From: Salvelinus alpinus
Lineage: Eukaryota; Chordata; Actinopteri; Salmoniformes; Salmonidae
NCBI RefSeq assembly: GCF_045679555.1
Contig: NC_092122.1
Span: forward strand, 7,435,503 to 7,499,502
Direction of reading: 5' to 3'
Length of the DNA: 64,000 nucleotides
Shown here: piece after piece, positions 30,201 to 40,700 of the stretch
Layout of the letters: each line of letters begins with the position of its first letter
Numbering within the stretch: the stretch's first letter is position 1
Position numbers and translations under genes: made by a program
Notes under the pieces: model-generated
Database searches by the model: none
What the model saw: only the letters and a program-made list of their open reading frames with translations
What the model was told of the DNA's origin: nothing

Positions 30201-33200
30201 AGTCTATATAAGGTCCCACAGTTGACAGTGCCTGTCAGAGCAAAAACCAAGCCATGAAGTCGAAGGAATTGTCCGTAGAGCTCCGAGACCAGATTGTGTT
30301 GATGCACAGTTCTGGGGAAGGGTACCAAAACAATTCTGCAGTATTGAAGGTTCCAAGAACACAGTGGCCTCCACCATTCTTAAATGGAAGACGTTTGGAA
30401 CCACCTATACTCTTCCTAGAGGTGACCGCCCGCCCAAACTGAGCAATGGGTGAAAGGGGCCGTGGTCAGGGAGGTGACCAAGAACCCGATGGTCACTCTG
30501 ACAGAGCTCTAGAGCTCTTCCATCTGTGGAGATGGGAGTAACTTCCAGAAGGACAACCATCTCTGCAGCACTCCACCAATCAGGCCTTTATGGTAGTGGC
30601 CATCCATTTAAAACACTGTATCACCATCCATTTAAAACACTGTATCACCATCCATTTAAAACATCTCAAACATGTCCATAATTCTGCGGGCCCAGTTTAA
30701 AACCAAATTGAAAATACCCCACACAATAAATCAAACATGGAATTAACACCAATAACAATTATTCATAACTGGTGTGCGTGTGGTAAACCATAGGACAAAA
30801 ACACACAAATGTTCAGGCATTCTTTATCTGGAAGCTCCCTTTACGGCCTAATCCAGATGCCTTTATACTTATAAAACTGCAGAATTTCACTAACTGCTCT
30901 ACCAAGACCACAGTTTTGGGAACATTCCAAAGAGAGAGATAATGACACCCCCTCCTCTCCTGGAGGAGAGAGTGTACATCTCTTTAGCATTCCCTATGCT
31001 ACATCTTAATCAGCAGCCCAAAAGTTTTAATTACAAAGTCCACTGTCCTCCCTCCAATCATTAAGCGTTTGTTTTAATCCACCCCAACGTTTATGTACCC
31101 TTTATTTAGCATGTACTACCCATAGACACGGTGACTTTTATCTGGCCACTGAGTCTAACCATTTACTCCCGTATATGACTGGTCTCTCTTTTCCCCATGA
31201 TTTTCCATAACCACCGCACCACATGAACAAACATTTAAAAGTTCATTTTAGGTTTGGTAACCCCGACTCTAATTTCTCGTGACCTCTCCTCCCTTTCGTC
31301 CATTCTATAAATCTATTTCATCATTCCTTTTTTAGACATTGTCTGTAATTCTCGCAAGGATTATCTGACCCCAAAATCGGCTCCACTTCCTCCAATGTAA
31401 AATTATCCGGGTCTTGTTACTGGCTCTTATGTTTAAAGACAGGTAGTAATCGTATCGCTTTCGAAGCTGCCCCCTGTTACCTTGCTAAATGTAACACTTT
31501 TCCCTGTAGTAAATGTAGCATATTTCTCATTGTAAGGAATCAGCGATATTTGATCCCAGGCATCTATTAGAAAGTTGTGTGAGACGTGGCCTCCAACGTC
31601 TCCCTTCACATAGGAACTGCCATATCTATGAACCACTATCGATCGAACCAAGGGCCTGCACCGTTTTGTGAGAGTTTCCTGCCCCGCTCCTTTCAAGAAT
31701 GTTCGCTGCTTGTTCTTTTGTTTAAAAAAAAATGCAAACGCTCTAATCGCAGCATTCCCTCTGAATGCAGCCGGTGCAGTATGCTCCATTACCACACTAC
31801 ACTTATTCTTCCAACGACCAACGGCCCCACATCTAAAACAGGAATCTATCGCCCTACACTTTGATGTTTTTTCCGCCATGTTTCCCTCCCTGTTTCTTTG
31901 TCTTACCTTGGTCATTGAAACCACTGTTTTTGACTTTCACTGTGACTGTATTCATACCTTGTATTAGAACCTACACTATAGCGTCTGCAAATGTAGAACT
32001 GGAGAATACGGTGACCTAATGTCTTATTCCAGTGTTACGCCTCATATCACTGTTGTTGACCACACATTACCAAAATTATTCGCAGTTGTCTTCCTAGTTC
32101 CACATAATCTGTCACTGTTCCCTGCCCCAATAGAGTATTAACCAACCTCTCTCCTTATTGCTACTGCTAATACACTCGAATCATGTTCAAACATCATTTG
32201 AATATATATATATATTTATTTTTTTACCATGGATGAGGCTCTCCTCCAGAATTTACAGGCAACCTTTTATCACTATCCACATATACTCTACTGCCTCACT
32301 GCCACTGCAGCTGGCAGTAGAGGCAGTAGTACCCTGACTACAGTAGTAGTGACTTGCTGTTGCAGTGTTCTGAGTCTCAACATTATGTTTTTGTGCTGTT
32401 TTGCAGATGGCAGTGTATCTTCCAGCTGAGAATATGGAACAAAATGGCCAGGTTTTGGAATAAATTCTTCCTCGCCATGATCATAATCCTTATAGTCCTC
32501 TTCCTCGGTAAGCTGATGTCAAAAAGTGTCATGTTTAATTTACTCACAGATCATAATGACAATCTCTCACCAGAGATCTTACAATCTCATGCAACACATT
32601 TTTACAATCTCAATGTCTTACCATGTTTAACCATGTCGTACCACACCTGCACACCCTCCTGTAGATGCTTTGCGTGAGGTGAGGAAGTATTCGGGCGCGG
32701 GAAACAGCATGGATGCTAATCTGCATCCCAACATGTTTGACCACCTCCACATGAAGCTGTTCAGAGCCCAGAGAAACCTCTACATCTCTGGATTTACCCT
32801 CTTCCTCTGGCTGTAAGTCCTGGATCTGTCTGTCCATCACTCACCCATCGACATACTGAGTCCTCACTGTGTCGTCATCACATTGGGATGGATACTGGTG
32901 AAACCAGCCAGTGCATGGATCGTCGTAGTCATAGAGATTTCTTAATTCATTACAATGACCATAACACTGGTCGTTTTCAGTAGGGCACACCGTAGCAAAA
33001 TGTTTATCAATGGAAAACAAAAAAAGTGTTCAGAAGGACAAGTTCAGGTGGCAGCTGAGGTATTGAACACAATCTATGTGTGTTGTTTCCCTACAGAGTG
33101 CTGAGGCGGGTGATCACTCTGATCAACCAGCTGGCGACGGAGTCTGGCACCACGGCCTCTCTGCAGACCAAGGCAGAGTGTGCCAACCAAACTGCCAAGA

Positions 33201-34850
33201 AATACATGGAGGACAACGAGCTATTGAAGCAGGTAAGGTCAAACCCAGTATCGCTGCCCTTTCTGCTCCTGAGCCCGGGTCTCAAAAAGAAGAGTAGCGC
33301 TGATCTAGGATAATTCCCTCCTTGTCCATGAAAACATATTCATTTTGATGTAAAAGGTGAAACTGATGCTATATCAGAACTCCTACTCAGAGATGTGGGC
33401 CTTCATCCACACTAAAAGAAACTAAACTAATGTTGGTACTGCATATGGTCGAGAAGTGTGGTAAGTGGCTCATGTTTGTTAATGTTTACCTGTGTTTGTT
33501 TCAGACTTTGATGTATGGGAAGGGGGACAAGGCCACAGCGGAGGGAAACGAGCTGCTGAGATCAGAGAGGGAGAAACTGAGAGGAGAACTGAAGGGCTCA
33601 GAGGAAGGTGAGGAAGAAACAATACTTTTGTGACAAAGACGGAATAATAGAACCACAAATCCACTAATACTTCAATAAAGTGAAAATGTACAACTACAAT
33701 ACAATAAACAACCAAATGAAATCGGACCATAATGACAATAAAACAAACATGGGCTTCAATTACTGTTTGAGAATGTGCACTCTGACCCATAGCATGTCAC
33801 CTTGTAGATAGATTGGAGGATATGCATGGGAATTGGATGATAATGGGAATGCTTTGTGGGTAATGTTTTCCCTAGCCTTGAAAAAGTCCCAATCCGAGAT
33901 GGAAGCTATGAAGAAACAATCCTATGGACTGACCAAAGAATACGACCGACTGCTGAATGAACACCAGGTAATCCCAGACCAGCTCACATACAGTATCTAC
34001 ACTTAGCCTACAGTGCCTTCAGAAAGTATTCACACCCCTTGAATTCATACAAATGTTGTTACATTTCGCCAATGGTCTACACACACTACCCCATAATGTC
34101 AAAGTGGAATCATGTTTTTTGAAAATTGCTGAAATGTCTTGAGTCAATAACTATTCAACCCCTTTGTTATGGCAAGCCTAAATAAGTTCAGGGGTAGTGA
34201 TAGTGAATGTTCCTGAGCAGCCAAGTTAGTTTTGACTTAAATCTACTTGAAAATCTATGGAAAGACCTGAAAATGGTTGTCTAGCAATGATCAACTACCA
34301 ATTTGACAGAGCTTTAAGAGTTTTGAAAAGCATAATGGGAAAATACTTCTTAATCCAGGTGTGGGAAACTCTTAGATTTACCCATAAAAACACTCAGCTG
34401 TAATCGCTACCAAAGGTGCTTCTACAAAGTATTGACTCAGGGGTGTGAATACTCATGTAAATTAGATATTTCTGTATTTCATTTTCAACAAATAGTGCCA
34501 AAAAATTCAACAACTTTTTCTCCCACTTTGTCTTTATGGGGTATTGTGTATAGATGGGAGAGAAAAAATAATATTTAATCCATTTTTAATTCAGGCTGTA
34601 ACACAACAATGTGAAATAAATCAAGAGGGATGAATAGTTTCTGAAGGCACTGTATATATTTGATATTACTGCTCACCCTGCCTTGTTCAAAGCTGTATAT
34701 TACTACCCTGCTCAAATGTAGACAGAATACTTCAGCTCTGATTTTAGTACTACTACTGTACATTTACTTGTACCACTTCAGATACACTGTATATATTATT
34801 CTTTATTTTTCCAGAGTCTTCAAGAGAGTGGAGATAAAAAGGATGATTGA
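18204..34850 (+). CDS. bcap29: BCAP29, B-cell receptor-associated protein 29 (complete)
   Basis: ER membrane protein of the BAP29/BAP31 family, which pairs with BAP31 and handles export and quality control of membrane proteins. Seven coding exons: 18204-18295, 32407-32507, 32665-32812, 33097-33232, 33505-33607, 33876-33967, 34815-34850 (708 nt, 235 aa; human has 241). All borders are GT-AG and phases close. Layout: hydrophobic segment 1 at about 7-26, segment 2 at about 51-64 ([19 protein letters not shown]), segment 3 at about 103-125 ([20 protein letters not shown]), then a charged helical coiled-coil region from about 130 to 225. The last exon encodes [11 protein letters not shown], ending in a KKxx ER-retrieval signal like the KKEE of BAP31. 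A non-coding exon ends at 17634 with GTAAGT and joins at 18189. The first coding intron is 14.1 kb and packed with transposons; the others are 157-847 bp. Paralogue BCAP31 is excluded by sequence and by the cog5-dus4l neighbourhood. Confidence 0.95.
18487..20290 (+). mobile_element. 5'-truncated LINE, same family as 38105-41172
   Basis: Starts mid-reverse-transcriptase and runs to a 3' end ACAATTTTATTTGATT. Decayed coding in several frames: [18 protein letters not shown] (18721), [17 protein letters not shown] (18838), [12 protein letters not shown] region (19100, active-site FADD), [20 protein letters not shown] and the terminal QDIRLLNS ending at 19789, then about 500 bp of 3' UTR. Lies in the long bcap29 intron. 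Confidence 0.9.
20291..20700. mobile_element. Joined fragments of two Tc1-like elements
   Basis: 20315-20522 resembles one Tc1 family end (ATGTGGACATCTGCTCGTCG, CAGCCTCCACTCTTCTGGGA). From 20523 the sequence changes to the 3' end of the other family (ACTTTATGTAAATTAGG, GGTATTGTGTATAGATTGAT, AGAATAAGGCTGT). It is probably a recombination or deletion product. Confidence 0.6.
20701..22479. other. Unassigned intronic DNA, possibly old repeat
   Basis: No exon fits bcap29 here. Short frames at 21287-21535 and 21631-21840 are not recognised. GCTAGCTA runs occur near 22251 and 22308. Confidence 0.35.
22897..24243 (+). pseudogene. L2-type LINE, endonuclease portion (frame disrupted at end)
   Basis: 448 codons open. 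Endonuclease hallmarks: WNCRSAANK (about 46-54), LTETW with the catalytic glutamate near 74, [20 protein letters not shown] near 181-187, and [12 protein letters not shown] with the DH pair. The last roughly 35 codons, after the proline run, are out of frame: the sequence that should read [17 protein letters not shown] is in the frame of the next open region, so a short deletion near 24145-24160 has split one polyprotein. Confidence 0.85.
24240..25814 (+). pseudogene. L2-type LINE, reverse transcriptase portion
   Basis: 524 codons open, overlapping the endonuclease frame by 4 bases. It has [19 protein letters not shown] (fingers), [13 protein letters not shown] (first catalytic aspartate), [15 protein letters not shown], and YADD at about 244-247 (active site), then the thumb and C-terminal [19 protein letters not shown] typical of L2/CR1-like elements. 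The frame continues upstream of the shown start, so no real start codon is implied. Confidence 0.88.
26086..26110. repeat. Stranded Tc1 terminal fragment
   Basis: AAGGGGTCTGAAATACTTTC matches the 3' ends of the Tc1 family at 36182-37190 and 56808-60026; the rest of the element is missing. Confidence 0.6.
26517..28226 (-). mobile_element. 5'-truncated LINE inserted in Tc1, 7-bp target duplication
   Basis: Minus-strand LINE end. The coding C-terminus ([40 protein letters not shown]) is at about 28215-28070, followed by a long 3' UTR, ending in AAATAAACTTG repeats at the left edge. TCAGCTC flanks it at 26510-26516 and 28227-28233. The 3' UTR carries a 285-bp tandem duplication. Abundant salmonid repeat. 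Confidence 0.88.
26756..27325. repeat. 285-bp tandem duplication in a LINE 3' UTR
   Basis: 26756-27040 and 27041-27325 are near-identical, both beginning GCCAAGATGTTCAAAATG and ending in the AGAGAGAAAGAAAGAGAG purine tract. Only scattered substitutions separate them. Confidence 0.93.
27940..28503 (-). pseudogene. Chimeric open frame: Tc1 transposase fused to LINE RT C-terminus
   Basis: 187 codons stay open across the insertion point. About 92 residues of transposase catalytic domain ([34 protein letters not shown]) run straight into about 95 residues of LINE C-terminus ([40 protein letters not shown]). The fusion is accidental in origin; no promoter or start evidence was seen. Confidence 0.85.
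28511..29879 (-). mobile_element. Tc1-like transposon (family 4), nearly full length
   Basis: Ends AAACTCAGCAAAAAAG and the inverse CTTTTTTTGCTGAGTTT-like sequence at 29862-29878. The minus strand carries transposase in two frames: 29652-29212 ([51 protein letters not shown] with the first aspartate) and 29151-28801 ([38 protein letters not shown]). The frameshift near 29190 breaks it. Confidence 0.9.
29899..30603 (+). mobile_element. Tc1-like transposon, 5' half only (family 5)
   Basis: Begins with the decayed end TTCTGATCCCTTGACTTTTT, proceeds through the leader GGTCCCACAGTTGACAGTG and ATGAAGTCGAAGGAATTGTC into the N-terminal transposase region with stops, then stops abruptly at a 24-bp tandem repeat. 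Confidence 0.85.
30598..30665. repeat. 24-bp tandem repeat, about 2.6 copies
   Basis: The unit starts ATTTAAAACACTGTATCACC, repeated head to tail exactly at the truncated end of the Tc1 copy. Confidence 0.9.
30666..32215 (-). mobile_element. Decayed LTR-retroelement remnant (gag/protease-like)
   Basis: The minus strand keeps a 163-codon frame (31924-31433) with [15 protein letters not shown], which resembles a CX2CX4HX4C zinc knuckle with arginine replacing histidine, and [14 protein letters not shown], which resembles the retroviral-type protease active-site region with the DTG/DSG motif altered. I saw no reverse transcriptase and could not define LTRs, so the limits are soft. The changed key residues make activity unlikely. 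Confidence 0.5.
34011..34652. mobile_element. Deleted Tc1 derivative in bcap29 last intron (family 6)
   Basis: Ends CAGTGCCTTCAGAAAGTATT and the inverse AATAGTTTCTGAAGGCACTG, flanked by TA. 642 bp, with only the end of the transposase region left (GAAAATCTATGGAAAGACCTG). Same family as 51763-52334. Confidence 0.92.
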
Positions 34851-35865
34851 TCGGGCTTATGACTACAGCGGTCAGAACGTTTACAGATCGTACCAAGAAA
34901 CCAGAAATACTGTCACGCACGCTGTCACTTTCCTTTGACATACTGAAGCACTGTGCATGATGTCATCAAAATACTCCTCCAAAGCCTCACTGAGCCGCCA
35001 AACCTCAGATAAAAAGCACCTGAGCACGTTTGTAATAGATTAGCTACTAGACCAGTCTAGAAATAGTGTTTCTATTATTTGCTGACATTTGGAGAATGGG
35101 TGGCAGTACACGCTTCAGATTACAGTGGTCGTCTACTGTGAATATATTTTTGATGTAATGGGCTTGCTATGTCGTTTTTTTCCTATGTGTCGCAAGAGCA
35201 CCACCATTGCATTCATCTTTTTTTTTTTTACCTTAGCAGCAATGCATATTACAGATTGAGTTGTATGTGTTTTGTAAAACAAAATTAGCATTGAGTTCAT
35301 AGGGGTAGAGAAGCTATATTGTGTCATTTTTGTTGTTGAATATTTGATATCAATGTTCTTCATTCCTCTTAGATGTGGAGGGTTTGTGAATATTAAACAG
35401 GGTCACGGTCATGATTTTCTGTTTTGTAATAAGGATACTGAAATGGAAAAGTCTGAGGAAATTAATCTTTCCTTTTCTCACTCTGACTCCCTGTATTGAC
35501 TGTCCTAGCCCAGGGGTTGGGTTGGGTAGACTGGGTCAGCACTTGGAGTGGAATTGATAATCAACCAACAAATCTTCCTCTAGCCCCCATCCCCTAAGTA
35601 CTTATCTCCTATAGGGCCCCAGTACTGTACATTCAATTCCAATACTAGGGAACAGTAGCTTGCCTGACTGAATAAGTGCCTTTCAGACCACTGTAGATAA
35701 ATTTTCTCATTCCAAGTAGTGTGTTTCACTATTACATTTATTTTTTTTGGTATGTAGAGACAATTTTTCCAACATGTTATCCCATATTAAAAATGTTCTA
35801 CTCTTGTATTACATTTACAAGATATTTGCTTTGTTTAATCGAATAAATACAACTATATACATTGA
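34851..35865 (+). other. bcap29: bcap29 3' UTR with AATAAA at 35842
   Basis: About 1 kb of AT-rich DNA without transposon signatures follows the bcap29 stop. AATAAA at 35842-35847 is the best polyadenylation signal; an ATTAAA at about 35392 could give a shorter transcript. Confidence 0.5.
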
Positions 35866-36075
35866 TTTGTTTTTATGTGAGTGAGAAATGCCATGCAATT
35901 GATTTGTTTCACAAAACAAAGTCATTCAAATAAAAATGTTCCTTGGTATCCCAGTTATTTGAAATATTCACCCGTACGATATAAAGTTGGTGTTTATTCA
36001 CCAATTTTAGGAACAAACTTGATATAACCTGAGAATTGGCTATGATGTTTTTGTTGTGAGGTTTTGGCACATTAA

Positions 36076-37248
36076 GGGCTCTATTCAATCTGTATTGCAG
36101 AAATTCAGCGTTAGTGTGATTAAAATGTAACGGCAGTATTCCAACGTCAGCGGAGACTGCATTCACGGTAAACGCTGCATACAGTGCATTCGGAAAGTAT
36201 TCAGATCCCTTGACGTTTTCCACATGTTATGTTACAGCCTTATTCTAAAATGTATTAAATACATACAATTTCTCAGCAAATGACACACAATACCGCATGG
36301 AAAAGCGAAAACATAAATACCTTATTTACATAAGTATTAAGACCTTTTGCTATGAGACTCGAAATTGAGCTCAGGTCCATCCTGTTTCCATTGATCGTCC
36401 TTGAGATGTTTCTACAACTTGATTGGAGTCCACCTATGGTAAATTTGATTGATTGGACATGATTTGGAAACGCACACACCTGTCTATATAAGGTCCCATG
36501 TTATCAGTGCATGTCAGAGCAAAAACCAAGCCATGAGGTGGAAGGAATTATCCATAGAGCACCGAGACAGGATTGTGCAAGGGGGCCAGATCGAGGGAAA
36601 GATGAACAGAGCAAAGTACAGAGAGATCCTTGATGAAAACCTGTTCCAGAGCGCTCAGGACCTCAGACTGGCGTGAAGGTTCACCTGCCAACAGGACAAC
36701 GACCCCAAGCACACAGCCAAAACAACGCAGGAGTGGCTTCGGGACAAGTCTTTGAATGTCCTTGAGTGGCCCAGCCAGAGTCCGGATTTGAACCCGATCG
36801 AACATCTCCGGAGAGACCTGAAAATAGCTGTGCAGCGACGCTCCCCATCCAACCTGACAGAGCTTGAGGATCTTCAGAAAGCAATGGGAGAAACTTCCCA
36901 AATACAGGTGTGCCAAGCCTGTAGCGTCATACCCAAGAAGACTTTAGGCTATACTCGCTGCCAATGGTGCTTCAACAAAGTACTGAGTAAAGGGTATGAA
37001 TACTTATGTAAATGTGATATTTCAGTTTTATAAACTTGCTATGTCTAAAAACCTGTTTTTGCTTGTCATAATGGGGTATTGTGTGTAGATCGATGAGGGG
37101 AAATAAATAAAATAAAAATTTAGAATAAGGCTGTAACGTAACTAAATGTGGAAAAAGTCAAGGGGTCTGAATACTTTGCTTTAGGCACTGTATGTGGGCT
37201 CATATCCCGCAATCGTAACGCTTCAGCGATACAGATTGAATAGAGCCC
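36076..37248. mobile_element. Harbinger-type MITE, split by a Tc1 element
   Basis: Inverted ends GGGCTCTATTCAATCTGTAT and ATACAGATTGAATAGAGCCC, flanked by TAA on both sides (36073-36075, 37249-37251). A 3-bp TWA target and GGG/CCC ends fit PIF/Harbinger. Without the Tc1 insertion it is about 164 bp. Decayed relatives at about 46872-47033 and 55546-55672. Confidence 0.8.
36182..37190 (+). mobile_element. Deleted Tc1-like transposon inside the MITE (family 5)
   Basis: Ends CAGTGCATTCGGAAAGTATT and CACTG at 37186-37190 with TA on both sides. Transposase is reduced: the N-terminal start region (RWKELSIEHRDRIV) joins directly to the second half ([20 protein letters not shown], then [10 protein letters not shown]-like and [15 protein letters not shown] out of frame). 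Confidence 0.92.
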
Positions 37249-37751
37249 TAATACGTTCAAACGTACGTACACAACCTATACACATTGACACACAGACAGA
37301 TTGACCAATAAATTATGCGAATTTGCTTTACTTCTCATAATGAATGACACCTACAGTGGATAGTCACTGATGGTAGAACTATAAAACAGTGTAATGGTTC
37401 AGTGAATGTGCATTTGATATCTATAATGATCTTTACGTTGTTAATTGTATGCATCACAATTCGTTGTGATTTTACTGTAACTTTCTAGACGGAGATTCAT
37501 TTACTACCAGTATACAATACTGCCACCTAGTGGATTTGATCAGAATTTAAATAAGAGAGCTCCTGCTACACACCAAAGGCAGAGAACAGCTATGGTAAGC
37601 TGGCACAGTGGCATCCTGTGGCACAACACAGTCACACAGACATGAACAGTAGCCCCGTTTATACCTGGTGCTAACGTGTCCTTTGTCCTCATTCTGATTG
37701 TGCCCATATTTTTAAACAGGTGCATTGTGATGTGATTGTGATCAGATCTTA

Positions 37752-40700
37752 CACAGCAAATTCTCCAGTGTTAAATCAATACTGAGTGTTACATTTAACA
37801 GTGATCCTTGTCTATACGGGTCTACAATTTTCAGTGCTAAATTAACACACTGCTTAGTGTAAAGACTTATTTGAATATTTCCCAGAGTGCCTGCCTTTCG
37901 AGTGAATTGTAGAGTTACCACCCATGACTGTATTTGTTAGGGACAAAGATATGGTTGTTGCATTGATCCAATTTTAGTCCTTTGGCCTTCACCAAGTTAG
38001 AGCTTAAGTGAATATGTTATCATTAAAATAAAATGATATAAGACAGTACAACACAACTCATGAGTCCTTATTTTGAGGACTTAGTTTGAACCCTAATAAA
38101 AACCAAAACAAATCAAACTTTTTGTCACATGAGCCAAATACAACAGGTGTAGACTTTACCATGAAATGCTTACTTACAAGCCCTTAACCAACAATGCAGT
38201 TCAAGAAGAGTTAAGAAAATATAACACAATAAGTAACACAATAAGAATAACAATAATGAGGATACATACAGGGGGACAGAGGTACCGGGCCAGTAGATGG
38301 GTGTACAGGTTAGTTGAGGTAATTTGTACATGTAGGTGGGGGTGAAGTGACTATGCATAGATAATAAACAGCGAGTAGCAGCAGTGTACAAAAAGAGGGG
38401 GGGGCGATTTTATTAATTGTTCAGCAGTCTTATGGCTTGGGGGTAGAAGCTGTTGAGGAGCTTGCCGTGCGGTAGCAGAGAAAACAGTCTATAACTTGGG
38501 TGACTGGAGTCTCTGACAATTTTATGGGCTTTCCTCTGACACCGACTATTATATAGGTCCTGGATGGCAGGAAGCTTGGCCCCAGTGTTCTATTGGGCTG
38601 TTCGCACCACCCTCTGTAACGCCTTATGGTCAAATGCCGAGCAGTTGCCATACCAGGCAGCGATGCAACCGGTCAGGATGCTCTCGATGGTGCAACTGTA
38701 GAACCTTTTGAGGATCTGGGGACCCATGCCAAATCTTGATGTGGACACCAAGGAACTTGTAACTTTCGACCCGCTCCACTATAGCCCGGTCGATGTTCAT
38801 GGGGGCCTGTTCGGCCCACCTTTTCCTGTAGTCCACGATCAGCTCCTTTGTCTTGCTCACATTGAGGGAGAGGTTGTTGTCCTGGCACCACACTGCCAGT
38901 TCTCTGAGCTCCTCCCTATAGGCCGTCTCATCGTTGTCGGTGATCAGGCCTACCACTGTTGTGTCGTCAGCAAACTTAATGATGGTGTTGGAGTCGTGTT
39001 TGGCCACGCAGTCGTGGGTGAACAGGGAATACAGGAGGGGACTAAGTGTTAAGGATCAGCGTGGAAGACGTGTTGCTGCCTACTCTTACCACCTGGGGGC
39101 AGCCCGTCAGAAAGTCCAGGATCCAGTTGCAGAGGGAGGTGTTTAGTTCCAGAGTCCTTAGCTTAGTGATGAGCTTCGTGGGCACTATGGTGTTGAACGC
39201 TGAGCTGTAGTCAATGAACAGCATTCTCACATAGGTGTTCCTTTGGTCCAGGTGAGAAAGGGCAGTGTTGGGTGTGATTGAGATTGCGTCATCTGTGGAT
39301 ATGTTGGGGCGGTATGCGAATTGGAGTGGGTCTGGGAGGCTGCTGTTGATGTGCGCCATGACCAGCCTTTTAAAGCACTCATTGCTACCGAAGTGAGTGC
39401 CACGGGGCGGTAATCATTTAGGCAGGTTACCTTCGCTTCCTTGGGCACAGGGACTATGGTGGTCTGCTTGAAACACGTAGGTACTACCGACTCGGTCAGG
39501 GAGAGGTTGAAAATGTCAGTGAAGACACTTGACAGTTGGTCCGCACATGCTTTGAGTACACATCCTGGTAATCCGTCTGGCCCAGTGGCTTTGTGAATGT
39601 TGACCTGTTTAAAGGTTTTGTTCACATCGGCTACCGAGAGTGTTATCACACAGTCATCCAGAACAGCTGGTGCTCTTGTGCATGCTTCAGAGTTGCTTGC
39701 CTCGAAGCGAGCATAAAAGGAATTTAGCTCGTCTGGTAGGCTCGCGGCACTGGGCAGCTCGCATCTGGGTTTCCCTTTGTAGTCCGTAACAGTTTTCAAG
39801 CCCTGCCACATCTGACGAGCATCAGAGCCGGTGTAGTAGGATTCAATCTTAATCCTGTATTGACGCTTTGCTTGTTTGATGGTTCGTCTGAGGGTATAGC
39901 GGGATTTCTTATAAGCGTCCAGATTACTCTCCCGCTCCTTGAAAGTGGCAGCTCTAGCCTTTAGCTCGATGCAATATCTTGCCTGTAATCCATGGCTTCT
40001 GGTTGGGATATGTACGCACAGTCACTGTGGGGACGATGCACTTATTGATGAAGCCGATGACTGAGGTGGTGTACTCCTCAATGCCATTGGATGACTCCCG
40101 GAACATATTCCAGTCTGTGCTAGCAAAAGAGTCCTGTAGTGTAGCATCCGCGTCACCTGACCACTTCTGTATTGAGCGAGTAACTGGTACTTCCTGCTTT
40201 AGTTTTTGCTTGTTAGCAGGAATCAGCAGAATAGAATTATGGTCAGATTTTCCAAATGGAGGGCGAGGGGAGAGCTTTGTATGCATCTCTGTGTGTGGAG
40301 TAAAAGTGGTCTAGGAATTGTTTTCTCTGGTTGCACATGTGACATGCTGGTAAAAATTTGGTAAAACTGATTTAAGTTTGCCTGCATTAAAGTCCCCGGC
40401 CACTAGGAGCGGCGCTTCTGGGTGAGCATTTTCTTGTTTGCTTATGGCCTTATAGAGTTGGTTGAGAGCGGTCTTAGTGCCAGCTTTGTTCTGTGGTGGT
40501 AAATAGACGGCTACAAATAATATAGATGAGAACTCTCTTGGTAGATAGTGTGGTCGACAACTTATCATAAGGTACTCTACCTCAGGCGAGCAATACCTCG
40601 AGAATTCTTTAATATTAGACATTGCACACCAGCTGTTATTGACAAATAGACACAAACCCCTAACCCTCGTCTTACCAGAGGTAGTCTCTGTTCTGCTGGT

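Noticed and set aside
30598-30665. CRISPR-like repeat
   Set aside because: The units are contiguous without spacers, in a vertebrate genome.
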